DNA of 64,000 nt, taken from contig NC_087390.1 of assembly GCF_963675165.1 (NCBI RefSeq), positions 5,093,301 through 5,157,300 on the forward strand. The letters run 5' to 3'. The position numbers and the translations under genes are program-made. Shown here piece after piece: positions 35,741-47,500 of this stretch. This DNA comes from Halichondria panicea. Its lineage: Eukaryota > Porifera > Demospongiae > Suberitida > Halichondriidae. The number at the start of each line of letters is the position of its first letter. Position 1 is the first letter of the stretch. Under the pieces are notes generated by a model that was not told where the DNA came from, did not search any database, and saw only the letters and a list, made by a program, of their open reading frames with translations.

Positions 35741-37045
35741 CGATCCCAGGCCGATCCGTCTCTAATTGAACGCTAGGTCGCCTCCTCGGCCTGGTATTGA
35801 TTGTATCTGGGCGTGACCGGAAACTGGTAAGTATCAGCTATGTACTGTAAAATCTTCAGTTCATCACAGTTGGCTAAAAATACAGCGATATAATGATATG
35901 ACACTAGAAATTAATACTGTGCACAGCAGTACTGCGTCCATAATAAATGCAGATGTTTAGAAGCGAAGATCTCAAACAAGAGCTTCCAGAAAGACTTAAT
36001 AATTACTGCGCCTTCAGGTGGCATAACAAAGATTGTGTGTTCACAGTGCATCAAGAGACAGTAGAATCCTGACGTCACTGGTCAGGATAGCAACCACAAG
36101 TGTTGAAAGAGCCATTCCACGTCAGTAGTTTTAGTGCAGGTAGTTCTATAAGATCGGACCCTTGGGAAGGACACGAGTGGCACTGGGGCATCCTCTTTCA
36201 ATGAGTTCACACCCATCAGCTAGGAGGAGTACGACGGGGGTTGGAGGGGAAGGTTCCATTTTGCTCCTGTATACAAATTAGTATGAACTTAACTGCACCA
36301 TTCCACTATACATTTTGTAACTCACAGTGATGGTCCACACAAAACTAGCCACGATCCCAGGCTGCACTTCCTTGAAGGCCGGTGAAGGAGGCTAACACAA
36401 CACCAGTGCCAGTGCCGTAATGTCATATCTTGATCCAGATACCAAGGATTGGGCTATAGGCTATAGTGTACAATTTCCAATGATGAAAGGGTATTATTGA
36501 TTTATATCGCTCACCTTGACAATACATCCCAGGCCCAGCCACTTGTGGACACCCCTGAGCATAGTATACAAGAGATCGATGGCCAGAGTCTAAGGATAGA
36601 CTCTACCAAGTGTATCTGGCAATCAATGGTCTAATCAAGCGCTTGTATTAAATTGTGTAGTCAATCAAAAGTAGCCACTGATAGCAGAACTTGAGAACCT
36701 AGGTCTGTTCTTTCACAAGAGTGATGCTCCTTCTTCCTTCGCACAAGACAGCTCCTCACACTCTAGCTAGCTAAGCCTATATCTATGACAAACTAAACTT
36801 GCAAAAAATAGACCTATGACACGGAGTTCTTTGTGATTTAACGGTGATTTACGGAGTAAGTATACTTACATACACTATTAGTGTTTCTATTCGTTCCACC
36901 TTGCTCAGGTATTCGCTCTTTTTTAGCGAATACCTGAGCAACCACAGCAACCACAGCACATGCCCAGATACACGCCCAGATACAATCAATACCAGGCCGA
37001 GGAGGCGACCTAGCGTTCAATTAGAGACGGATCGGCCTGGGATCG
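35741..37045. repeat. 1.3 kb element with perfect 75-bp inverted terminal repeats
   Basis: The left arm 35741-35815 begins CGATCCCAGGCCGATCCGTC. The right arm 36971-37045 is its exact reverse complement over all 75 positions read. The 1155 bp between hold no convincing ORF, and no clear target duplication is seen. A partial relative of the end (GATCCCAGGC...GAAGGAGGCTAA) occurs inside at 36351-36400 and at 1869. Perfect arms imply recent insertion or arm-to-arm conversion. Confidence 0.8.
36901..36941. repeat. Perfect 17-bp hairpin upstream of the GTPase-like gene
   Basis: TTGCTCAGGTATTCGCT (36901-36917) and AGCGAATACCTGAGCAA (36925-36941) are exact complements around a 7-nt CTTTTTT loop. 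It lies 223 bp before the ATG at 37164 and inside the 1.3 kb inverted-repeat element. Confidence 0.7.
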
Positions 37046-37163
37046 AGGCTAGTGCATGCCGGAACAGAACAGCTGTATATGACTAGACTTATAGTACAGA
37101 TCCATAGATTTCTAGATCTCTGTGTACGTGTAGAGCTAGCTAGAGGTGATTAAAGTCAACGCA

Positions 37164-38338
37164 ATGGCAACAGCTAATATTACAGGTGATCATTCTAATT
37201 TTGTTGTAGCTGGGCAGCCAAGCCCAGATGTGGCAATGGTTGTCAATGGAATAGCAGGCTGTGAGCTGCTTACTCAAGACGATTCCAACAAACAGGGCAT
37301 AGTATTTAAGAAACAGAGCTTGAATGGAGTTGCAGTTACAGCTTGTGCTTTCTTAGGTTTGGGAGTTTCAAGTGATCAGACTCCAGTGTCAATCAGAGCT
37401 CAGTGCCCGAAAGATCAAGTTGGTGTGATTCTTTATTGCATTACGGTCAATGGGCTTGCATTTGAAAGAGAGGGAATAAAAGAAGGAATGGAAAAGATCA
37501 CCAATGCCTATGGTGCTGACATCTGGCAAAGGTGCGTCATTGCTTTTTTAAGGGCACATCGATGTGCGACAGCATTGGCCGAGCACGGGAACAACAGTGG
37601 TAACTTCTCAAGGACACAAGAAATATGGGAACGGCAGATTCAGGATATTATGGCAGCAATGTCATCACCAGTTCAAGAAAAGAAAATTGGCTTTGCAATA
37701 ACAGGGAAAACAAATGAAGTAGCACTTCCAAATCGAGATTTTTGGATTTTTGGCTCTCTTATTTGTGGAATATGGTTTACGAAAAAAGTACAAAGGTTTG
37801 CAGAAAAGGATTGACGAAAATTGTAGCTCCTAGAGTTCAAAAGAAAAATGAAATGAAGCAGAATGCTGATGACATAAAACAAAAGCAAATCTGGGACCAA
37901 TCAATTTCTTCAAGTGCCATGCCTCTTGGAATGAAGATTGCTATCGGAATAGGTAGCACAGCCGCAGTGGCTGCTGGTGGAGTGGGTGCCACAATTGGTG
38001 CTGTAATTGGTGCTTTAGCCATTGGCATTCCATCATTCGGCGTTGCCGCTGGTGCTGGTCTTGTGATCGGAGCTGTTGTCGGTGGTGGGATTGGGGTAGG
38101 TGTTGCTGGAGCTACTGCAGGAGGAGCAGCTGTATATACGAATGTTAAAGAAAAAAAAGAGTTGGAGGAATGTAAGTCTTGTTATTATAATAATTATTAT
38201 AATTATAGGCTCCAGCTTTATACCATTATACCTATATGCTTCTGTTTCAATGCAGTCTACAAGCAGCAAACTGAAGCAAATGAAGATTCTAGATCAGCAG
38301 ATGAAGAGCAGCCACCACCACAGAATGGGAAAAATTAA
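37164..38338 (+). CDS. AIG1/GIMAP-like protein with degenerate GTP-binding motifs (frame break at a T run)
   Basis: First ATG at 37164; exons 37164-38171 and 38256-38338 (84-nt intron, GTAAG...TGCAG). The first frame is lost after LPNRDF (residue 193) and reopens one frame over as DFWLSYLWNMVYEKSTK. Adding one T in the T5 run at 37740-37743 joins them into 363 codons. The middle resembles AIG1-type GTPases: VGVILYCITVNGLAFEREGI, ITNAYGADIWQRCVIAFLRA and TGKTNEVALPN (G4/G5 region), then WLSYLW. The P-loop position reads GQPSPDVA (residue 17) instead of GxxxxGK[S/T], and the G3 position reads ACAFLGLG, so nucleotide binding is doubtful. The tail has a long Gly/Ala-rich hydrophobic stretch that could enter membranes, then a charged end. 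Could alternatively be an unrelated sponge-specific fold. Confidence 0.6.
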
Positions 38339-39479
38339 TAACCAGAGTTTTAAAGTAGCTAGTGTTCCCGGTTTATTACCTGACTGTGTGGCCTGTGCAT
38401 GTACATGTACGTGATTTTATGTCAAGTTTTTAATTAGATTCTTGATCATCAATCAATTACTTTCAGTGACAACATGATTATAGTACTCCTGTTAATCCTC
38501 ACAAGTTGAGTCCATGCACCCAATTTTTAAATGTGTTTGTATGTACATGCTTTGCACAAGTGACAACAGTCCAGCCAACTCTGGAGCAAGGGCAATTAGG
38601 GCATCAAGGTGTCAGCTATGAATATCATTATGCTATACATACTTGTTCCTGGCTCTTCTATAATTATCATTACATTCCTTGCTCCTCTGCTCTGCAAACT
38701 ACGTTGTCCAAATTACAGACCCATGCAAGTACGAAAAGAAGACAAAAAGTAGCATAATTATACTCAACTGAGAGCACTATTTCAACATCTGTGCACACAC
38801 ATTATAATGCTAGCTAAGTAAAGGCCAGGTCCTAAATAAACAGTTTGTGTGCAAAACAATCGTCAACAAATATACATAGCTGTCAACGTAACCTAATGAT
38901 GCCCTTGCAGTACTATACATGTACGTGTATGTAGATATCATCAGGGGAAGTACCAGGGGAAACCCATAATAGCAACCAGAGGTTAATTACATTCCACAAA
39001 GCAAGATAATACACAATCCCACAAAGTGTAATAACAGTGGTAGTGTTTATATATAGGGTTGGTTTCTGTGTGGTATAATTATATACGTATACACTAGTGC
39101 TAGTGCCCTTGGTGAGGAGAGCCGTATAGTGAGTCAATATATAGATATCTTCTTAGAAAACCGAGCAATTGATACAATAATTATAAGAATAATGCTCAGT
39201 GCAATGAGCTATATAAAATTGTGAAATTAATGTTATAGCGTTTATAATTACTCACATGTGGTTTTAATGAGCATTTTCCAATTATCCGCAAGTACACATT
39301 ATTGCGAAATTAAGGTAGTATGAAGAAATACATGCACTATGGGAAATAAAACATGCGTAAGCCAGTACTGCTAAAATTAATACTGCGCTGCAAACGAATC
39401 CTCAAGCCAGCCACATGTACATGGAACAAATTATTACAAAAAAATGAACTCTGATTACAAATAAAAATAGATTGTTAAT
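38339..39479. other. Intergenic, no gene seen
   Basis: AT-rich spacer between the GTPase-like gene and the RTK tail relic. No conserved ORF, hairpin element or splice-supported exon was found. Confidence 0.4.
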
Positions 39480-40249
39480 CACACATGAGGGTCTTTTACT
39501 ACGTCAACATTTTCAATATTAGTCTCACTCTCATCAGTTTCGTTGTTGTTATGGTTACTATTCTCCGAGCCCACCTGCTCCAACTCTTGTCCGACAGCCT
39601 CACTCGAATAACCCTGACCGGAATCACGCAGGGAGAGGTCGTATGATGTCATACAGGGATGTTTGGCTGTAGGGGTCTCTACGTAGGGATTGGTTGAGGG
39701 GTGGATCATGAACTGTGGTATCGATGGGTGGAATTGGGACGGGAGCTGGAGGGCGTGGTTTGAGGTAGTCATAGCCACTTGCGGCTCCTCCGTTTGTGAC
39801 GGCAGATGATGGAGATGATGACTGTATGTGTGTGGGGAGGGAGGTGGTATTGATAAGGGACAGAGACTCACACATTTACGATGTGTGATGTGCAAGTAAG
39901 TATACACATTAATTATAATGAGTAATAAGATGCGATTGAAAATTAGAAGTGAAGTGACTAGCAATACCACATTAAAACTAATCATACGTTTCCATAGTGC
40001 AACTAGAGCTACTCTAGTAACTGCTCACCTCTAGTTCCTCCCCACTGAGTGAGATGGTGTGGTTGCCATCGGAGTGGCTTTGTTCGGACAGATTGTTATA
40101 ATATGGACGTTAGGAGTTAACATGGTTCAGGTCAAAGTAGTAAGGGTTTCTCTCGGACAACATGGCGTCAAATTTTGACCGAAGGTCCATCGATCACCAG
40201 GGCCTCACTCCAGCAGTTGCACATGATCTCGATCGTAGCTGTAGGGTGT
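39480..40249 (-). pseudogene. C-terminal remnant of a third receptor tyrosine kinase
   Basis: The upper exon (about 40249-40028) begins after a TACAG acceptor and reads TIEIMCNCWSEALVID, the end of a tyrosine-kinase C-lobe (M..CW motif). The frame then breaks and resumes as LRSKFDAMLSERNPYYFDLN. An in-frame TAA follows VNS, yet the same frame continues as RPYYNNLSEQSHSDGNHTIS and ends at a good GTGAGC donor. The next exon (from about 39851) keeps the frame as SSSPSSAVTNGG...GYDYLKPRPPAP and stops after RPLPA. A second open frame to 39480 (NPYVETPTAK...SGQGYSSEAV) also looks tail-like, so another shift is possible. No kinase N-lobe lies upstream. It is a truncated, multiply broken copy with several Tyr motifs left. 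Confidence 0.7.
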
Positions 40250-40589
40250 GTAAGGGGGGGGGGGTAGGAGTTAATACTATGCAATAAAAGATTTATACAG
40301 TGCTGAAATAAACCAGTTTTTTTTTTAAGCACTAAGAAAACTATTATGGCATTAATTTTGTTGTTTTGAATCACGTTGTACTTAACCGAGTGTTGCAAGC
40401 GCGCGCTTGCTAATGCCTCTCGCCATGTTTTTACTTTTGCTCAAAAGTATTAGAGTGTTATAGAAGAGGTAAATAATTTGCAATGTACTTTGGTTGTTTC
40501 ACAGTTAATAGTGTATACTGATCGTCCAAACAGTGGGAGCAAAGCTTTGTCAAAGGCATAGTTAGTATTCTGTGAGATAAGTATTAAAG

Positions 40590-40706
40590 ACAGAATTCAA
40601 TCACAGAAAGTAATATCTATAACATTGTCAAGCAGTCTAAAAAGAGTTTAAGCACAGAATTCAATCACAGAAAGTAGTATCTATAACAAGCAGTCTAAAA
40701 AGAGTT
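40590..40706. repeat. Tandem duplication of a ~60-bp unit
   Basis: ACAGAATTCAATCACAGAAA...AGCAGTCTAAAAAGAGTT occurs twice in a row (40590-40649 and 40654-40706). The second copy lacks six bases (TTGTCA). Confidence 0.8.
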
Positions 40707-40878
40707 ATCAGAAAAGGTTGTTACCAGGACCTCAACAAAGATGATTCTGCCTGGATTCTCTTACACGTGGTATTGAGGCGCATGCGCATTACATCCAGGA
40801 ATAAAGGGTGTGTCTGCAAGTTCAATAATGGCTACTAAAATAGCTAACTTCTTTAGCAGCTCTTTCTGACTATTGTAG

Positions 40879-41568
40879 CTAACAAAAAGCGTTGTAATAG
40901 AATACAGCTCGTAGTAGTGCCAAGGAATCGTTCGAACCGATAGCTCCTGAGGACCAAAGCTGTTTTTCTTCTTTTGAGAAGGCTTTTGCGTGTTTCTTGT
41001 CACTTCCAACCCCCTGTTTACGTAGTTCTCTGAAGACAGAGTCCATTGTGTTATGGAAAGTTTGGAATCTCGGATCGTTTTTTGCAAGAAATTTGGACAT
41101 TTCTTTGCATTCAGTGAGCGCATATATCAGAGAATACCAGACAGGATGCTGTGTATATAGTTGTAGAAGGGTAGGGTTCTCCTGTCACTTTTCTTGTCTC
41201 TACGATAAAAATAGAGAGCCAATGAGCTGTTCTGGGTCCATTTTCACAAGCAGGTCTTCTGGGCATTTGTCAAATTCGTCCTCCGTATTCATGTTTCTGT
41301 GCTGCAGCCATGTTTCAAAATGTTTGACTGCCCATTCAGTCGACTCTTGCGTCTTTTTGGGAACAAAAGTTTTCGATAGTGAAGCTGTTCTTTGCTTGCC
41401 GTACAGAACCGAGAAGCTTGGGCTGGGGTGTGTGGCTTGAGTGCAGGTTTTTTTTGCAAAAGAGGGGGCTGGGCTCATTTTTTGCAGAGCGCTTCCTGCA
41501 GAAGGCGGAGTCATAGTTAATTCTTCCCCGAAGTTTACCCAAACGTGGCCACAGAACCTCACCTTCAA
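40879..41568 (-). pseudogene. Relic of a Crypton-type tyrosine recombinase (KIAA1958/DUF3504-like)
   Basis: Three reading frames must be joined. The first reads FVPKKTQESTEWAVKHFETW and KCPEDLL (41400-41200). The second reads FIVETRKVTGEPYPSTTIY (41215-41140). The third reads SLNAKKCPNFL, then FLAKNDPRFQTFHNTMDSVF..LRKQGVGSD and LWSSGAIGSNDSLALLRAVF (41100-40885), stopping after YYNAFC. This order matches the N-terminal and core-binding part of KIAA1958/Crypton recombinases: a T..TEWA..F..W start, an R..G..YP linker, and a 'LW.SG..G...S..LL..VFFYN' end. The catalytic R-H-R-Y part is absent. At least two frame breaks make it a decayed fragment. It lies on the same strand as, and directly after, the nuclease-like gene. 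Confidence 0.65.
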
Positions 41569-41576
41569 CCACTCAC

Positions 41577-44500
41577 AGGTGAATCCTTCCGCTTAGCCTC
41601 AATGACGGTGCAAGACTCGATATACGTGCATAAAGCTTCTGGACCGCAGGACAGGATATTTTTTTCGACGTAAGAGTGTTCCACCCAAACACTTCAAGCA
41701 ACAGATCGAGAAGGCTCTCTGCAGTCTATAAAAGGCATGAAGACAAGAAAAAAAGAACTTATGGCCAAAGAATTCTAGAAATCGAACATGGTGTGTTCAC
41801 CCCGCTAGTGATGTCAACCTCCGGAGGCATGGGTAGAGAAGCACAGACTTTTTAGTTGGAAAAATCTTTGTCTGCATGCCAAAAAAGTTATGCTTGTGAA
41901 GACAATGTAATGTTTTTAACTTACAGAAGACGGCCACTAATAGCGGTATACCAGTGATTCGAAGTTCCTCACATCAATGCTGCAAGTTCTGACTTCAATC
42001 TCATCACAGGAGGTTGCAGATTTTTTCATTCTCAAGATTAAGAGCTGGGGAGAGGGGGAAGAATCATATTTCAGTAAGTTAGCTTCTCACTCACTTTCTG
42101 TGCACCAAGTCTAATTCCCCAGGCCGAATGGAGCATTCTCATCTTTAAAAAGTTGATTAGTACACTCAGGAGCAGCTGCCCCTCTCCCTCGTTGTTTCTC
42201 TCACCACTAGACTTCAACTGTAAAGAAATGAACAGCTCTTAATTAGCATAATTAACACTACGCATGAATAACTTACCTCTCCCACAATAATCTGAAAACA
42301 CTCATCACTTCCAGCATCATGATACAGAATGGCTGTATCAGTTACACCCTGTTTGCACAACAAAATGTTTTCATGGTCTACACAACACTCACAACTGAGT
42401 AACATACATGAATCGGCAAAGAAATGGCCTTGTCGTCAGGTCCGATGTGGCATCCTGGCCACTTCAGCCCCAGCCCAAGCGTGGTGTTAGAGTCGTTGTT
42501 TGGACAGGCGTGCCCTATAGATACAAAATAGTAATAGATCTGAGACGCATAGATTCTATATGCAATATAGTCATAATTCGAGAAAAAAATTAAGGTTTCT
42601 ACAAATTCTATCACAGCTAGATTTAAGCTTAAAGTTGTACTTTTATTTCAACCAGAGCGGGACACATTACAGTATAGCTACCCAGAGGAGGTCCGACAAC
42701 CATGCACCTAACATTAATTTTTGCTGAATCAGTATTTCATAGTTGCATTTCATAGTTGCAGGACACTGCGCAGGTAAAGTGTACTTTTGCACATGCATAA
42801 TGTTTTATCTGTGAAGATAGGTATACATAATTAATTATAAACCTGTAAATAGAGCCTGAGGGATAGGCCTGGGGTTATTATACTGGGCATAATTTAGAAG
42901 GGTACAAGCAATTCTGGGAATAATAATCAGTTTTGTAAGCAACATCTGCATATGATCAGGAGTGTCTATAGCAAATTGCAATGCAATGCCAAACTAAAGC
43001 TTAGAAGAATCATCTATAATGCTTCATGCAGTACAACAACTGATAAGGCAAAATTGCGTATTAGCTTTCATGAACATTGTAAATTAACAATTACCCTAAC
43101 CCTATGATTTAATTTATAGTATGAAGAATTTTGAAGCATAATTGAGAATATAGCTCTAGTCTAGTCTAGAGTTTAAGATCTAGCTACCAGCATACTGTGC
43201 AAAGCTCCTTTTCTTTTCAGCATGCAGCGCAGGTGGTCTTCCAAGACGTAAGAATAGCTTGCCCTTTGATTTTGTGTTTCGTTTGAAAGAAGGAATTGTG
43301 AGGACATAGTGAGAATTAGCAGATTACCAATAAAGAATACTTTGAGAACATTTTGGAGTCTGTTCCGATACAGCTTCGTTATTCTGTGCATTCTTTAGTA
43401 CATCTAGGTGTGCTGATACACCTAGCAGGGTTTCATACAGAGGTAGGGGCACCCTGGGATCCCCCCCCCCCCCCACCGACAAAATGCTCACTTGAAAGTT
43501 AAACCTTTAGTGGGACCACATTATTGGCCAATTAGAGCTTAAATTTTTCAAGTGGTTGTACAATTGGGTCAGTCCAGTAAAAACAGTTAAGAATGAAAGC
43601 ACCGCAGGTGCTGATGCCTTGGTGGAGATGCCCAAGCTACAAAACATAAGTTATAGTTGTGACACATGCACGAGTGCCACATGGGATATATTGGCTCAGT
43701 AGTGACTTAGGCCCGAGGGGCCGCAGGCCTCGAGTGCAAAGGCACTACTGAGCCAATATATCCCATGTGTGCACGAGTGAGCTGTGTAACAACTGATTTG
43801 TTGCATTCCTTGTGCATTCCTTTCTGTGTACACATCACTCGTTTTATAGGACAACTAGTTTCAACTACTTGTGGTGGCTGTGGAATGCTCCAGACGCATG
43901 AAAAACGTTTTCTGCCTACCACTGAATCTGTTTAACAGTGTTATACTGTAAAAGGGACCGTTTCAGGTTACTGGGTGGAGGGTGGGCTTTAGGTAACTTC
44001 AGCCATACTATGCCAGTATCTAGATAGTGGCACAGTTCAAGGCTTGACCTGTGCCATATGGCAGATATTGGCACAGTGTTTCCTTTGATCTGCCCACTCA
44101 AAATGCAACAAAGCTACGTATTACTAATAGCTTTTATACACATGATAAACAATAATTAATTTGCTGTATGCAAAAACTCAGAGAGTGGGTAATAATCGAC
44201 CATGATTGTTGTTAAAAACGATCGATGCCAAAAGTTCAAGTCTAAAATGAATGTGGCTGCATTAGCAGAGCCTTGCAGCTCTCTTCTCACTCTTGCAGCT
44301 ACCAATAGCTTGCGTTCTAGTGCAGAGCTAACTACTAAGTATATAGAGTAGCAACACTCGGTAAACAAGTTTGACTACGTGCTCTTCTGAAAAGGCTGCA
44401 ATGGCATTCCAAGTATAAGCAAAACTAGGCATAACTTGAGAACGAAGCATTATTTTGCAAATCCACGAATTAAAATCCAAGTAAACATGACTAGAAGCCT

Positions 44501-47500
44501 ATAGAAACTCTTACTTGCACTTGATTCCGCCTTGAGCAGCTGTAGCAGTCTACACACAAACACAGACACACTACCGTATACCTCGCTTGCGCATGCACAC
44601 CGAGGCATAACTACATGTAGACCAATGGTTTGAAGCAAAAAACCTCCAAATCGCACCTCAAACAATCATTCCCAAAAAAATTTCCCCGGCCGATAGTTGT
44701 TTCCCCCCCCCCCCAGCAAAAAATCCTGTATGAACCCTGCCTAGATCTAGTCTACCATGAACCAGTGTTTACCATACCCTCTCTTGGCTATTGAATTTTA
44801 CTACAAACAATATGAAACTCTTGTATTGTATGATATATAATTATAGATGTAGCTTATTATGCCTCGGTGCGTATGCGCAAGCGAGGTATACGGTAGCGTG
44901 TTTGTCAGTCTGTGTGTGTGTGTGTGTAGACTATTATAGCTGCTCAATGATGAATGAAATGCAAGTAAGAACTTCTATAGGCTTCTATAGTCACGTTTTC
45001 TTGGATTTGCAAATTAAAGCTTCCTTATCGAGTTATGGCTAGTTTTGCTTACTTCAATGGCCATTGAAGTCTCTTCAGACTCGTGCATACCATCTTTCTT
45101 CTAATTACAGCACCAAAAAAATATTGTATCTGGAAATGGTCCCTATTTAGAAAAAAAAAGAATTGTTGGCCCAGGATGGTTTTTGTATTAGGGCAGTTCT
45201 TAACAAATAGAACAAATATGGAAAGTATGAATGGGTGTGGTTTTAGGCAGTGCGCGATCCAACATAAAGTCGTTTTGATCGAATAGCGTATGCACCAGCC
45301 CCAACACACAGCTTCTAATCAGACTGGTAATGCGCATTAGAAACGAGGTCTATATGTAATATTGAACGTGGTCACTCTTGCTTTCTAATTAGCTTAATTA
45401 GCACCACAAAAAATGATCACTTAGAACAGAAATTGTACAGTGCTTGTATTAGGGCGGTGTGTAATTAGAAGACATAAGTACTTAGTATAATTATGGACTT
45501 TGAGTGTCTTTTTGCAACAGTCATTGTCGATCTTTTCCCGCTTGCTATTTTTGTTATCTAGCGATCTAGATAGATCCTCAGCATGCAAGCTAGCTAACTT
45601 CTTCCATGGAGGCATCAGCACCCACGGTGCTTTCATTAGATCATAATAATGATTTCATATTCAAGTCACAAAGTATAGCTAGATCTAGCTAGCTCCATAA
45701 CAACAATCAACAGTATCACGGTAACTCAGAGAAACTATAAATAAGAAACTCATTCCTGTCTTCCATCAGAATTAAGAGCCAATTGCTGTCTCCTCTTCAT
45801 AAACTTCAACTTATCTACTCGTACTCCTCTGAAAAAAAGCATGGGAACAAGCTCCCAAAAACATTTGCAATGTGTGTACGATTGGCTGGGGGAAGCACCA
45901 AAAGTAACAAAACAAATGTGGGGAAAGCCGTATGTTAATCCGTCACAACGTCATGAACAGCTTGTGTATAATCAATTATGCCACTATACAACAATTTACA
46001 TTTCACTGTATATGCTCGTACATTTGTACATTTCGATGTCAAGTCAAGTCAAGTCAAGTATTCTTTAAATTATCTAACTGCAAGTTTATAGATATGTTGG
46101 AGGGTATTGTGCTGCATGCCATGTACATGATTAACTTTACATCCTGTTCATAACGTTGTGACGGATTGACGTACTGCTTTCGCCTACACTTGTTTTGTTA
46201 CTTTTTGGTGCTTCCCCCAGCCAATCCTAGCAATTTTCACATTGCAAATGTTTTTGAGAGCTTTGAACTAGTGTTAAGAGTCGGAAACTCACGAGAATTG
46301 ACTATACTCTTGCTGGAGGGTGACCAGTTAAAACAAGGCTCTCACTAATTCTTTGCCAATAGCATTGCCGAATTTTTCCTTTAGTGCTTCTTTGTACAAT
46401 GTCTTCAGATCAAAGATTAGAATTCTCACTTCAAAGACATCCATCTGACTGAGCAAGCTTTCCTACATATTGATACAGTAGATTATAATCCCACATACAT
46501 ACTAATCAGTAAAGAACACAGGGTTATACAACTATATTTTTAAAAAGGGATAACCAATGAATGCATGTACATGTAACTATAGAAGCAAGCAACACTTATA
46601 CATGTTTCCAAGCCAGTACATAAAATTTGCTTACAGGATCTGGGAGGTTAGCAGCGATTTCCAGTTCGTTACTGAACTCGCTTGGTGTCCTCTCCATATA
46701 TTCTTCCTTGGTAAGAGACATGAGTTTGGACTGCAACCGAAGAAAATAATTATTTGTTAAGTGCATACTATCATTTGGAAATGAAGTAATATTATATTCT
46801 TAAGCTCTTTTTTCACACTTCTGAGACCAGTTTCCACGGTACACTAACCTTCTCCTTTGCCTCCACCACGTTTTCGTTTGGTTCCAAAAATGAAGGCTCA
46901 AATGCTCCAAGTTCAGGGCTAGTGAGTGCTGTTAGCACTCTGGCCTTTTCGGGGATGAAACTCAAGGGCATGCAACCCCCAAAGAAGCCGCCACTCTCTA
47001 CTGGGACAAGCCTGTGTTAGAGAGAACTGATAATCAGAATCATTCTTAACCAACAGAATCTTGTTAATCTAAGGCACATAATTATAGGAAGCCGTGGGTT
47101 ATTACCCGAGGCACGTCGGCGGCCACAGGTATATACAGCATGGATAGCCTTCACACAACAAGTTATTAGTTTTAATAGTGGCAGAAATTGATGTTAAACC
47201 TTCGTTGTCAAGCAAAATCTAAGAAGCTTGTGACTGGGTCTGCTTACCTGGATGTTAGTTAATAATTATAATTATTTAACTACGTCATGCCTACTTATCT
47301 AAATGTGGGAGGTCTCAGCCACGCCCATATCAATATGGCAGAAATGTGCAGGTAAGAGAGGTACAGTGCATCCAGTCTAAAGAGTAGAATACCAAAAATG
47401 TGTGAGTAGTTGTACTTAAATGTAAATATTTTATGATTGCTAAGAAAATCTGTTGATACCCTTGTGTAGGCGAATGAATAAGCTACATCATATACAAAAT

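Noticed and set aside
41336-41572. Second minus ORF overlapping the recombinase relic
   Set aside because: The alternative frame lacks the conserved TEWA..F..W block and is rich in unordered basic residues; treated as a shadow.
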